Source of the DNA: Magnetospirillum sulfuroxidans | GTDB lineage: Bacteria; Pseudomonadota; Alphaproteobacteria; Rhodospirillales; Magnetospirillaceae | Reading direction: 5' to 3' | Assembly: GCF_018224925.1 (NCBI RefSeq) | Contig: NZ_JAGTUF010000026.1 | Location: forward strand, 1-47,126 | Length of the DNA stretch: 47,126 bases | Shown here: positions 8,529 through 16,612 of the stretch, piece by piece | Layout: each line of letters opens with the position of its first letter | Position numbering within the stretch: position 1 is the first letter of the stretch | Notes under the pieces: model-generated | The model's input: only the letters and a program-made list of their open reading frames with translations | What the model was told of the DNA's origin: nothing | Database searches by the model: none | Program-made: the position numbers and the translations under genes

Positions 8529-9190
8529 CCCTGAAACACCCGCGGTTCGGATTGCCGACCATCATCATCCAAGACGATCATCATTCCGCTAGGTAACAGT
8601 GGAATATCACCCAGCGCAAACCCATTCGCCTCAGCGACAGCACGGCGCAACTGCTTCTCAGGCTCCGCCAGAATCAGGTATGCCTGCTCAAGACGGGAGC
8701 CTGGAAAGTGCGTATTTGCGCCATAACCTTGCATGCCCCTGAACGTCTCAAGGGCTTCATCGCTGAGAAAGTAGAAGTCCTCGCGCATCAATCCGCGCTC
8801 GACAGCATCATCCACCAGAATGCTGTATAAGCGCTCCATGAGGGCAAGCTTTTCACCGCCTTGGGCATCCACCGGCAATGACATGTCCGGGCGTCCATTG
8901 AAACCCGCATGAACTTCTCGGTGGCACTCGCGGCAAAGCGTGATGCCGTTTCCCGTATCGAATTGGGCCGTCATGAATAAGGATTTCCGGCAGATGTGAT
9001 GCGCGAAAAGCCGGCCCTGCGAGTGGCAATCGACGCACCTGTGCCCGTCGCGCTCTCTTATGAACTCGCTCCAACGCTGAAGACAGGTGACGCGTGACCG
9101 GCCTGCGCTCAACGCCTCGTGCAGTTTCGTCAGGCGGTGGGAAATCGCTTCAAAATCTGGGGCGGCGACGGAAAGTGCATCTGATGTCAC
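8480..9190 (-). CDS. HNH endonuclease (first of a coupled pair)
   Basis: This protein of about 236 residues carries an HNH nuclease core: RDGHRCVDC, then LFAHHI, then GITLCRECHREVH. Two CxxC pairs frame the His-Asn-His residues, a zinc-stabilised layout. No other domain is recognisable; the C-terminal half probably binds DNA or a partner. Start GTG 9190 overlaps the stop of the upstream HNH gene as GTGA, a translational-coupling arrangement; GTG 9193 is equally possible and the open frame extends to 9358. Its 3' end overlaps that of vsr by 49 bp, convergently. By position it is the likely nuclease arm of the methyltransferase-kinase system. It could also be a restriction enzyme of its own. 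Confidence 0.85.
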   Translation of the reverse strand: MTSDALSVAAPDFEAISHRLTKLHEALSAGRSRVTCLQRWSEFIRERDGHRCVDCHSQGRLFAHHICRKSLFMTAQFDTGNGITLCRECHREVHAGFNGRPDMSLPVDAQGGEKLALMERLYSILVDDAVERGLMREDFYFLSDEALETFRGMQGYGANTHFPGSRLEQAYLILAEPEKQLRRAVAEANGFALGDIPLLPSGMMIVLDDDGRQSEPRVFQGYSPRWSTSDVPDSDG

Positions 9191-9903
9191 CACTGGACTT
9201 CCGTAGCGAGATACTCCGACAGGATGGACCGAACTCGGAGCCCCTCGGTTTGCTGGACTGCGTAACGATAGGTTCCTTCCTGCACCACGACCCAACCGTA
9301 GGCCATGTCTTCTCCGGTCAAGACTCGCGTCATCATCCGGCTGCCGACTTCCGGCCATGCGACAAGCTCGCCTCCGCTATCCAGGCATTCGAAGTTCGCC
9401 CGCTGGCTTTCAGATAAACACTCCAAGGGGGACGCCCAGACATGGACGGGCGGTTCCATCATCGGTTCACCATATTCGAAATAGGCGTGGCCTCGCGCAT
9501 TTTTAAGGACTATCCGGTGGATGCGGTTCATATCTGGTTTCCAGACGACACGCGTGTCACCGCCGAGCGTCTGGTATTCGGTCTTCGTTCGCTCGATCAT
9601 GGCGCGAAAAGCGGAACTCTCACTCAGTGCACGGGCGGCACTCGGGTTTTCTTGCTTTTCCGGATCAGTCGATCCGGCAAGGACGCAACTCAGAAAGGTG
9701 ACGACATATTGTTCGTCCCGAGAGAAACCGTTATTGCATTCGCGGCAGATGGTGACGACCGGCAGGTGATGCGGGCGCGGTTTGAGAATCAGACTCTTCG
9801 TCGGAACATGATCTTCGTTCGTTTCAAGACCGATGAGCGGTCGGGTGCAGTGGATACACCAAGATTTCTGCCGCCCATCGACGAATTCTTCGATCCGTTC
9901 CAA
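9187..9903 (-). CDS. HNH endonuclease-like protein (second of the pair)
   Basis: This 238-residue protein has an N-terminal HNH-type motif: WCIHC, then NEDHVPTKSL, then ICRECNNGFSRDE. The DHVPxKSL and CNNGFSxDE signatures are typical of HNH proteins in phage and defence contexts. The C-terminal two thirds is of unknown function. It is the 5' gene of a two-gene minus-strand unit and its stop overlaps the GTG of the neighbouring HNH gene. The 92 bp upstream, before the membrane-protein stop, hold no gene and may contain the promoter. Nuclease activity is inferred from the motif. Toxicity or restriction cannot be told from sequence. Confidence 0.8.
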   Translation of the reverse strand: MERIEEFVDGRQKSWCIHCTRPLIGLETNEDHVPTKSLILKPRPHHLPVVTICRECNNGFSRDEQYVVTFLSCVLAGSTDPEKQENPSAARALSESSAFRAMIERTKTEYQTLGGDTRVVWKPDMNRIHRIVLKNARGHAYFEYGEPMMEPPVHVWASPLECLSESQRANFECLDSGGELVAWPEVGSRMMTRVLTGEDMAYGWVVVQEGTYRYAVQQTEGLRVRSILSEYLATEVQW

Positions 9904-9995
9904 TGTCCCCTCCGATCACCCCAAAGCAGATGTCTTATTGAGCATCAAATCTCCGCGACTCATCATGTTTCTTCTAATGTGGAATGGCAGGAATT

Positions 9996-10667
9996 CTACT
10001 GATTAATGTACATTGACTTCAATTTCGCCAGATCTTCAAAAAATGCGCTTCCTAGCCTTTTAAACTCTGAATTAGCCGTTTGTATGGCAATATTGACTCT
10101 ATCTTCTGGTAAATTTCCTGTACGCAGCCCATCAAATGACTTTCCCATGATTTCCAGAGCCTTAAGCCTCTGCTCCAAACCAGAGATCACGAGCTTGAGC
10201 TGATTTAAATGTTGCTCTTTATAAAAAATTTTCGCTCCGAACGCATCCAGCTGGATTATTTTTACGTCAACCAGTTCTACAAGTTTTGCCGTCTCAAGAA
10301 CTGCCGATGTCAGATCAGCATCGTTTCCTTTTGCTGCATACTTAAGCAGCAGGTCTCTGCCTTGATCAATAACCCTGTTGGTTGTCATGGCGTCATTAAT
10401 AAACTTTTGCAGATATTCCTCTCTATTCTCATCCTTTCCGGCTGATCGGACTTGCCTGCCTGCATTCATCTCCGGATTACGTGGAACACTGATTTCAGTT
10501 TCCTTCTTGGCATCAATGACGATCAACCCAATGCCCATCCCCAGCATGACGATGACGGCACCGGCGAACTTGTACCAGGGCATCGTTCGCGCCGCAGGTC
10601 TGAACGCATAGGCGGCTAGGCCGAGAACGGCCAAGGTGATAGACGCATACCCCAACAAGGTTTTCAT
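9996..10667 (-). CDS. Membrane-anchored coiled-coil protein of unknown function
   Basis: This 223-residue protein has two predicted N-terminal membrane helices (about residues 4-22 and 33-51). They are followed by a soluble, mostly helical region (about 75-220) with heptad-like spacing around VISGLEQRLKALEIMGKS. A strong AGGAGGG precedes the ATG at 10667. The gene is noticeably AT-rich compared with the operon to its left, suggesting a separate origin. It diverges from the XRE regulator across a 126-bp gap. I do not recognise the family. Small membrane-plus-coiled-coil proteins are sometimes effectors in phage defence, but nothing in the sequence proves that here. Confidence 0.75.
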   Translation of the reverse strand: MKTLLGYASITLAVLGLAAYAFRPAARTMPWYKFAGAVIVMLGMGIGLIVIDAKKETEISVPRNPEMNAGRQVRSAGKDENREEYLQKFINDAMTTNRVIDQGRDLLLKYAAKGNDADLTSAVLETAKLVELVDVKIIQLDAFGAKIFYKEQHLNQLKLVISGLEQRLKALEIMGKSFDGLRTGNLPEDRVNIAIQTANSEFKRLGSAFFEDLAKLKSMYINQ

Positions 10668-10726
10668 ATTTCCCTCCTCTGCCCTATTTCGGCGGCGACA
10701 GCCAAAAAATACGAATATGGTTTCGT

Positions 10727-10738
10727 TCTATCGATAGA
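10727..10738. promoter_or_regulatory. 12-bp perfect palindrome in divergent promoter region
   Basis: TCTATCGATAGA is a perfect dyad in the 126-bp gap between the membrane-protein gene (minus) and the XRE gene (plus). It is 56 bp upstream of the regulator start. XRE proteins bind such short dyads as dimers, so it is a candidate operator for autoregulation and for control of the divergent gene. No clear -35/-10 pair was assigned. Confidence 0.45.
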
Positions 10739-10793
10739 CGACACAATTGCATTCGATGGTCAAGTCGCTTCGCCCCAAACGACAATCGGGGGC

Positions 10794-11141
10794 ATGACGA
10801 TGGACCTGAAACAGTATGTCGGGGTGCAGGTGAGAGCGGCGCGGCAGAAGCGTCGGCTGACCCAGGAGCGCCTTGGCGAGATGGTGGGTAAAACCGCTGA
10901 GAGCATCAGCAATATCGAGCGAGGCCAAGTCCTTCCGCCGCTGGATACGCTCTATGACATTGCTCGGCAGCTTGACGTCCCGATGGGATTCTTTTTCGAA
11001 GAAATGGACCGCCCCCGCACCATCGCTCGTAATCGGATGGAGCTTGAACACCGTTTGCGGGCGCTGGCGGAAGATTTGGGCGATGGCGAACTACGGTTGG
11101 CCGTGGCAGTGGTTGAGGCAATCGCGGCGCAAAAACACTAA
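10794..11141 (+). CDS. XRE-family transcriptional regulator
   Basis: This 115-residue protein has a Cro/C1-type helix-turn-helix at about residues 10-65 (RRLTQERLGEMVGKT, then ISNIERGQVLPPLDTL), followed by a short helical C-terminus that could dimerise. It is longer than classic controller proteins of restriction systems (about 80 residues) but could act similarly. Start ATG 10794 follows a GGGGG element; ATG 10800 is an alternative. It lies between the nuclease cluster and the replication module and diverges from the membrane-protein gene, with a perfect dyad between them. It may govern the island's cargo. The actual targets are unknown. Confidence 0.9.
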   Translation: MTMDLKQYVGVQVRAARQKRRLTQERLGEMVGKTAESISNIERGQVLPPLDTLYDIARQLDVPMGFFFEEMDRPRTIARNRMELEHRLRALAEDLGDGELRLAVAVVEAIAAQKH

Positions 11142-11197
11142 AACACGATCTATATGCGCATCCAAATCAACTATTCGCTATAAATAAGGAGGCGCAG

Positions 11198-12217
11198 GTG
11201 CCTGATACGGTCAATCCTCAGCGACAGGCTTGGATTACGTTGCCTCAGGCGCTCCGTTGGGTCATGGCCGGCGAGATGCCCACCCTCGAAAACAGGGAAA
11301 CCTTACCCTCTTGTCCATCCGAGCACACGTCTCGGGCGAATCTGTTTAGTTTCTGGATTGATGGTCGTCTCAAGCTTTACGGTCTAGAAGGGTACGATCC
11401 CAACAGGCCATGGACCCCTTTGCAATCCTCGCTTACCTATGAATACGATTGTTGGGAGGGCACGGACCTTGTTTGGATTCGCCCCCAGGTTATTAAGCAG
11501 GCCAATTTCGATTCCATCGACTGGGAGCATGGCACTCTTGGCCGCTTCCACCTCCTTAAAGATGAGGTCGATTCCCACCCTTATTTCATCGATCTTCGCG
11601 TCCGCTGGAATGATCTTTACGCGATAACGACTGGGAAAGAAGCGCCAGCCTACGAAAAAAAATCGCACGGTGGTTTGGTCGTGGAGACGCCCAAAAGGCG
11701 AGGGGGACGAAAGCCACGGAAGGACTGGCCCTTACTCGCGGCTTTGTCAATTATGGTTGGTGATCGCAACCCTAATTTTTGGGCGGTTAGCACAGATGAT
11801 AAGCTCGGAATCCTTCGTCCTATTCTTGAAGCAGGCCATCATGTTAGCCCCAACAACAACACCCTCCCTGGACGGAGCCAGTTCGATAAAATCGCATTGC
11901 CTTACATGAAGGTTGCGAATGAATTGCTCGCCGAGCGGCGTTCACTTGGCCTTCCCCTTATGCAGGACATGCTTCCATTCGTGGCCGCGCTGGTGGCCAT
12001 CATTCGGGAGCATGATCGTGAACCTGGAGAAGTCTCGTGTGAAAGCAAAATGACCGAACAGGTCAAGTATCTGCTCAGTGCGACCGCTGATCTGGAGGGG
12101 AGCAATTTTCTCGGTTCATCGGACATTGGTCTTTATAAAAAGGCGCAAGCTGTCACGAAATATGCCAACGAAGCCCATAAAGAATTTTGCTGTAAACCAC
12201 ACCTAAGGCCCATTTGA
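11198..12217 (+). CDS. Hypothetical protein, 339 residues
   Basis: The gene starts at GTG 11198 with a strong AAGGAGG upstream and follows the XRE gene by 56 bp, so they may share a transcript. I recognise no enzyme family. The N-terminus (WITLPQALRWVMAGEMP) looks like a helical segment also seen in uncharacterised alphaproteobacterial proteins. A basic linker (PKRRGGRKPRKDWP) sits near residue 165-178 and could contact nucleic acid, and the C-terminal third is helical. Around 30 aromatic and Trp residues are spread over the first half. Codon use is more AT-rich than the backbone. It may be cargo or a regulator. No function is proposed. Confidence 0.8.
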   Translation: MPDTVNPQRQAWITLPQALRWVMAGEMPTLENRETLPSCPSEHTSRANLFSFWIDGRLKLYGLEGYDPNRPWTPLQSSLTYEYDCWEGTDLVWIRPQVIKQANFDSIDWEHGTLGRFHLLKDEVDSHPYFIDLRVRWNDLYAITTGKEAPAYEKKSHGGLVVETPKRRGGRKPRKDWPLLAALSIMVGDRNPNFWAVSTDDKLGILRPILEAGHHVSPNNNTLPGRSQFDKIALPYMKVANELLAERRSLGLPLMQDMLPFVAALVAIIREHDREPGEVSCESKMTEQVKYLLSATADLEGSNFLGSSDIGLYKKAQAVTKYANEAHKEFCCKPHLRPI

Positions 12218-12308
12218 ATTTTCGGCAGTTTCCGGCAACTCCCAACAGCAGGGCTTTAAAATCAGCATTTCCGCCAATTTTAACTAACCACAACCACCAA
12301 AGAATGAC

Positions 12309-12328
12309 GGCAGACTTCGGCAGACTTC
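12309..12328 (+). repeat. Tandem 10-bp repeat upstream of the replication module
   Basis: GGCAGACTTC occurs twice head to tail, followed by GGTAA, in the 189-bp gap before the AlpA-like gene. The same gap has a related CGGCAGTTTCCGGCAACT stretch near 12228-12244. Short iterated words next to a primase-helicase could be operator or origin iterons. Two copies are too few to be sure. Confidence 0.4.
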
Positions 12329-12406
12329 GGTAATACAAACCGGGTTTTGGCCGCGATAATGGCCGATGTCAGGACGCGATATGACGCACTGCATCGGAGA
12401 TTTAAA

Positions 12407-12607
12407 ATGAATGTTGTTAATAATGTTAACCGTTTGACGCACTCTGTTTCAGAGGCGTGCCGCATCATTGGTGTTGGACGAAGCTCTTTCTATAAAGCCG
12501 TAAAGAAAGGGCAAATCACAATCCTGAAATGTGGGCGCCGGACTTTGGTTCCGACCGGCGAGTGCGAGGCCTTCCTGAGTCGTCTGGCTGAGGAGAGCGG
12601 CAAATGA
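12407..12607 (+). CDS. AlpA/excisionase-like helix-turn-helix protein
   Basis: This 66-residue DNA-binding protein has the winged-helix layout of the MerR/AlpA/excisionase group: SVSEACRIIGVGRSSFYKAV (helix-turn-helix), then KKGQITILKCGRRTLVPTGE (wing). In P4-like elements such proteins act as excisionase or activate the integrase. I chose ATG 12407 over the longer frame from 12347 because GGAGA lies 7 nt upstream and the protein then has the usual length. Its stop overlaps the start of the next gene (ATGA), making it the first gene of a three-gene replication operon. Confidence 0.88.
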   Translation: MNVVNNVNRLTHSVSEACRIIGVGRSSFYKAVKKGQITILKCGRRTLVPTGECEAFLSRLAEESGK

Positions 12608-12918
12608 GACACGACCGCCGTTCCAACCTATGCGCCAGGATCGCCTCCGCTGCACGCCAGCAGATGCCCGTCCTGGCATCGCAACTGTTTCCCAGAGGGC
12701 ACACCGAAGGAAGGGAATGGGCCGTCGGAAACCTGAAAGGGGAACCCGGCAATTCACTCAAGATCGTTCTGGTCGGCCCCAAAGCCGGACTTTGGAAGGA
12801 CTTCGCCACGGGCGAAGGTGGACGCGACGCGGTATCGCTTGTAGCCGCCGTGGAGGGCATCGGCCAAGCCGAGGCCGCTCGCCATTTGGCTAAGATGATG
12901 GGGGTGTTCCATGAATAA
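12604..12918 (+). CDS. Small primase-associated protein (zinc-less CHC2-like N-domain)
   Basis: This 104-residue protein contains GLWKDFATGEGGRDAVSLVA, the block that follows the zinc finger in primase N-terminal (CHC2-type) domains. The zinc-binding cysteines are missing; only one Cys is present. It is encoded between the AlpA-like gene (4-bp overlap) and the Toprim/helicase gene (8-bp overlap), so it is probably a split-off N-terminal part of the primase-helicase and works in complex with it. Its small size and position support this. Direct activity is unlikely. Confidence 0.75.
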   Translation: MRHDRRSNLCARIASAARQQMPVLASQLFPRGHTEGREWAVGNLKGEPGNSLKIVLVGPKAGLWKDFATGEGGRDAVSLVAAVEGIGQAEAARHLAKMMGVFHE

Positions 12919-14977
12919 CATACCCCCTCCCGATACCTCTCATCAAAGCAGGAACGGGCAGCTTGTGTCCCCCGTGCCTTTTTGGGACACCCAAATTCCC
13001 TTTCCCGCATCTTGGGGGGCACCGTCAAACTATTGGGCTTATCGAAACGAGCATGGCCACATTCTCGTTTTAGTCTGCCGGTTCGACGATGAAAACGGCA
13101 AGGCAATCCGGCCGCTGACCTTGTGGATGAAACCTAACGGGGAGACGGTCTGGAAGTGGGAAGGACTACCGACTCCCCGTCCGCTGTATAACCTTGATTG
13201 GCTGGCGGCGAATCCAAGCGCCTGGGTGCTGGTTGTGGAAGGTGAAAAAACGGCAGACGCGGCGAGATCACTTTTTCCTGCCTTCGTGGTCACCACCAGT
13301 CCCAATGGCGCCAACGCGGCCAACAAGGCCGATTGGTCTTGGCTGAAAGGCCGCCAGATCGTCATTTGGCCCGATAACGACAAACCCGGCCGCACGTATG
13401 CTGCGAACGTGTTCCGGTTGGCTAAGGAAGCGGGCGGCAGCCGGATTGCGGTCGTGAAGGTACCTGTCGACTTCCCGCCGAATTGGGACTTGGCAGATTC
13501 TCTACCTGAAGGATACGTGATTGACGATCTGCGGCGATTGATCAACGAGGCCCAGGAACCCTCGAGCGATCAACTGGAAACAGTGACTGCTATTCCGGTC
13601 ACATGGATTCAGTACATCAGACCGATGGTTGGCGGCATTGATCTTGTGGACGGTTTTATTGGTGTCGGACAGTCATCTGTCATCTATGGCGCATCCAACT
13701 CCAGCAAGACATTTCTTGCCCTTGATCTTGCCTTGCATATTGCTTCCGGGCGTTCATGGTTCAGTCGTCAAGTCGAGCCCGGTGGCGTGATCTTTGTCGC
13801 TGCCGAGGGCAGCTTCGGTATCAGCAATCGGGTCGAGGCCTTCCGCAGATACCATGGCATAAGACCTGACGTGGCATTGCCCTTTGCCATCGCCACTAGC
13901 AGCATTAACTTGTGCTACCCTCCGAACGATACCGATGCCTTGATTTGCACCATCAAGGACGCCGCCGCCGAAATAGATGGTCCGGTGCGGCTGGTCGTTA
14001 TCGACACACTTTCCCGCGCCTTGGCTGGCGGCAACGAAAACAGCAGCGACGACATGGGGGCGATCGTCGCCAATGCCGACAGAATACGCGAAGAGACGGG
14101 TGCCCACGTGATGTTCATCCACCACAGCGGCAAGGACGCGACCCGTGGGGCGCGTGGCCATAGCCTTCTAAGGGCCGCAATCGATACCGAAATCGAGGTC
14201 ATCCGTGACCAATCCAGAGGCATTTCATTCGCCAGAGTTACCAAGCAACGCGAACTTCCCGTCGAGGATGAACTCGCCTACCGTCTGGAGGTCATCGAAC
14301 TCGGGACCAACCCACGCGGCAGGCCGGTCACAAGTTGCGTGGTGCTCCCGGTGAATGATGAGATCAAGAAGCCTCGGGCCGAACAGGAGCAAACGCTCCC
14401 GGCCAGTGTTGAGCGTGCGCACAAGATATTGGTTGATTGCATCGCCAAACACGGCCGTATCATGGAGGGGGAGCCTGCGATTCCACCGTTTCCGGCGGTA
14501 AAACAACAGGAATGGCATGAGGAACTGAGGAAGGCAGGTCTCACTGAAGAAGGTAAACCGGATAGTGAGCGATCCCTGCGGAGCCGTTACCGGAAGGAAC
14601 TTGCAGAGCGCGGGATTATTGGGATTTTTGGTGATTTCGTTTGGCTCAATGGGCCGGGTGGGGTGAAACGAGACGAGACTCCCCCTACAGGGGGAGTCTC
14701 GTCTCGGGTCTCGCTTGCCACAGGCGTGGGGGCTATTCACTCGCTTTCGCAGCCACCGACAGCGACGGTATCGCAAGTCTCCAATCCGCATATGCCGTCC
14801 CCGGCACAGTTCCTACCATCCTTGACGCGATGGACGGGGCCTCCCGAGCATGGCGTATCCCTGAACCCCATGGCGGCAGATACACCTCCATCCACCATGC
14901 CGAAGTCCGCAGAAAACCTGCCCCTTAGTGAAATAGTGAGTGAATCGGTGGATACTGAAGACGATATCCAACTGTGA
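12911..14977 (+). CDS. Toprim/RepA-type primase-helicase
   Basis: This 688-residue replication protein has two recognisable parts. A Toprim-like region shows VVEGEKTAD (Glu110) and WPDNDKPG (Asp155, Asp157). A RepA/AAA_25-type ATPase shows a Walker A-like GASNSSKT (260-267) and a Walker B VVIDTLSRA with Asp365, followed by HHSGKDATRGARGHS. The second Gly of the usual GKT loop is Ser, a departure worth noting. The C-terminal 190 residues look flexible and end with a Pro/Ser-rich tail. It overlaps the small primase-associated gene by 8 bp. Together they would prime and unwind the excised element, which suggests the island can replicate independently. A perfect 18-bp inverted repeat lies within its 3' part. 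Confidence 0.88.
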   Translation: MNNIPPPDTSHQSRNGQLVSPVPFWDTQIPFPASWGAPSNYWAYRNEHGHILVLVCRFDDENGKAIRPLTLWMKPNGETVWKWEGLPTPRPLYNLDWLAANPSAWVLVVEGEKTADAARSLFPAFVVTTSPNGANAANKADWSWLKGRQIVIWPDNDKPGRTYAANVFRLAKEAGGSRIAVVKVPVDFPPNWDLADSLPEGYVIDDLRRLINEAQEPSSDQLETVTAIPVTWIQYIRPMVGGIDLVDGFIGVGQSSVIYGASNSSKTFLALDLALHIASGRSWFSRQVEPGGVIFVAAEGSFGISNRVEAFRRYHGIRPDVALPFAIATSSINLCYPPNDTDALICTIKDAAAEIDGPVRLVVIDTLSRALAGGNENSSDDMGAIVANADRIREETGAHVMFIHHSGKDATRGARGHSLLRAAIDTEIEVIRDQSRGISFARVTKQRELPVEDELAYRLEVIELGTNPRGRPVTSCVVLPVNDEIKKPRAEQEQTLPASVERAHKILVDCIAKHGRIMEGEPAIPPFPAVKQQEWHEELRKAGLTEEGKPDSERSLRSRYRKELAERGIIGIFGDFVWLNGPGGVKRDETPPTGGVSSRVSLATGVGAIHSLSQPPTATVSQVSNPHMPSPAQFLPSLTRWTGPPEHGVSLNPMAADTPPSTMPKSAENLPLSEIVSESVDTEDDIQL
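14669..14706. repeat. Perfect 18-bp inverted repeat with 2-nt spacer inside the primase-helicase gene
   Basis: Arms 14669-14686 and 14689-14706 are exact reverse complements, joined by AC. Each arm has CGAGACGAGACT followed by a C5T run (or its complement). The open reading frame runs straight through it (KRDETPPTGGVSSR). A DNA cruciform or a very stable mRNA hairpin about 270 nt before the stop is expected. It could be an origin or a binding site for the encoded helicase, a transcription-attenuating hairpin, or a small palindromic element inserted in frame. Confidence 0.9.
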
Positions 14978-15143
14978 TCTCATTGCCCATGCTTCCGTCA
15001 CCGTCGCCCGTCCGGGCAGCGGCGGCGGGGCATGAGTAATAAAATTCACAGCTATACATCAAATTTTAAATGTATATTTTGAAAGAAATTCAATTTTTAC
15101 TGGAAATTTTCCGTGGTTTTCCATATAATATTTTATGTATTAA

Positions 15144-15986
15144 ATGGAGGGCAAATTGGATATTTGCACAGTTTCATTTAAATTTGATTCTGAAAATAAA
15201 AATATCACCGCACACTATATTGACTGGCTCATTGAGGCTGTCCGCAAATGCGAGGGCCGAGAAGGGCGCTTGCCGGAACTGGTATTATCGGCTGGCTACA
15301 CGTGCGTTGATCGCACTGGATTGGTCGTGTTGGAGCATGAATTCGGCAACAAACAGATAACGCTCGCCGTGGAGATGCTCAATCCGACCGACAATCCATT
15401 GACCGGCCCAGAAAGTCCTGCGGATTGCGGTCAATTCTATATCGTCGGCAGAGGAAGTGGGATGCAGCTCGAGCCGAGGCAGCAGTTCAGCTCAACCGGC
15501 AATGTTTCAGATGAGCGGGTTCAAGCGGTTGTTGATGCTCTCGTTCCGAACGGAAGCAGACGATTCTCCATCCAATCCGCTCAAGTCGGTTGGCTCGAAT
15601 GCGGCGAGATCAATGTGCTGTGTTGCCAGAATGATGAACAGAAAACTGGCGTCCGCGTTCGATACGAGGCACATGAACAGCGCTTTTTCGAGGCGGTCAC
15701 GTCTCTCGACATAATTCTTAACCCGCAACACACGCGCATGAGCCGGCTCCATCTGCTTCGAAGGAAGATTGAAGCGCTTTCCGCTGGCACGATCCTTCGG
15801 GCTCCATCGGGGAAGCGTTGGCCTATCTATGTCGGGACGGCGAACTGGAACCATGCCCGTCAACGTAGATCGCAAAGCAACCTTCAGTGCGTCATGCGCG
15901 ACGGGTTGCGAGTGCCGCCACGAGATGTAATCGAGACGGAAAACTACATCCTGTCCACTTTCTCGGTGGAAATGCCGCAGCGATAA
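15144..15986 (+). CDS. Hypothetical protein, about 280 residues
   Basis: No family recognised. The protein begins with a beta-rich segment (KLDICTVSFKF) and has an internal VLEHEFGNKQITLAVEML stretch and a basic C-terminal half (RMSRLHLLRRKIEAL, then TANWNHARQRRSQ) that could bind nucleic acid. ATG 15144 has no Shine-Dalgarno. The in-frame TTG at 15156 has GGAGG 5 nt upstream and may be the true start, 4 residues shorter. The preceding 166 bp (14978-15143) is very AT-rich and may hold its promoter. It is the second-last gene of the island, in a typical cargo position. Confidence 0.7.
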   Translation: MEGKLDICTVSFKFDSENKNITAHYIDWLIEAVRKCEGREGRLPELVLSAGYTCVDRTGLVVLEHEFGNKQITLAVEMLNPTDNPLTGPESPADCGQFYIVGRGSGMQLEPRQQFSSTGNVSDERVQAVVDALVPNGSRRFSIQSAQVGWLECGEINVLCCQNDEQKTGVRVRYEAHEQRFFEAVTSLDIILNPQHTRMSRLHLLRRKIEALSAGTILRAPSGKRWPIYVGTANWNHARQRRSQSNLQCVMRDGLRVPPRDVIETENYILSTFSVEMPQR

Positions 15987-16110
15987 GGCTGATGCAGCCA
16001 CAACGCGGCCTTTCTTCAAGCACCCCCGTCCATTCGCTTCCCGCCGACCATCCTCGTGGTCGTGCGGTTCTTCGAGTTCGGCGAATTGCCATCACCACAA
16101 GGAGATTTCG

Positions 16111-16488
16111 ATGATGAGTGTTCGGCTGAGTGAGATCCTGGTTGCCGTGCAGGAAACTGTAGCGATGCCGACTTTAACTCCCGAAGATACCGGACTGCCT
16201 ATGGCAGTGTGTCTCTTGGGGCGCGACGGCAGCCCCTACGGGCCGAAGATCGGCGTATCGCCTAAGCATGGAAAGCGGCTGACCATGAACACAATGGTCT
16301 CCATATCCATATCGAACGATCCCAAAATCGTCGGCGGAGGATGGCTGCCGAACCCGGACCTCAGATTGGTGCGGGCGTGGGTGCTGCTGAATATGGATGT
16401 GCTGCTTCGGCATTGGAGGCATGAATTGCCGTCAACCGACATGTTGGCGGCGCTTCGACTGCTTGGGGAGGTGAGGGGGCGAAAATAA
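16111..16488 (+). CDS. Hypothetical protein, 125 residues
   Basis: Start at the double ATG 16111/16114 after a clear AAGGAG (16099-16104). No domain is recognised. The protein has a central basic segment (GPKIGVSPKHGKRLTMN) and a helical C-terminus ending in basic residues (LLGEVRGRK). It is the last gene of the island, about 125 bp before the right arm-like repeat. Both 15987-16110 and 16489-16687 appear free of genes. Orphan genes next to an att end are common cargo or passenger genes. Confidence 0.65.
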   Translation: MMSVRLSEILVAVQETVAMPTLTPEDTGLPMAVCLLGRDGSPYGPKIGVSPKHGKRLTMNTMVSISISNDPKIVGGGWLPNPDLRLVRAWVLLNMDVLLRHWRHELPSTDMLAALRLLGEVRGRK

Positions 16489-16612
16489 TCTACCCCTCAC
16501 AGTTCCGGGGACAGTCCCGCCGGAATGTGGAGCATGCGATCAACGACCCAGGGCATCCAAGCCGACTTTGGGGTGTCTGTCTGCCCAAGTGCGCGACAGT
16601 CCACGAGCGGAA

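Noticed and set aside
2065-9903. Classical type II restriction-modification pair
   Set aside because: No recognised type II restriction enzyme is next to the methyltransferase, and kinase and receiver genes are chained to it. The HNH genes remain possible nucleases but are on the other strand.
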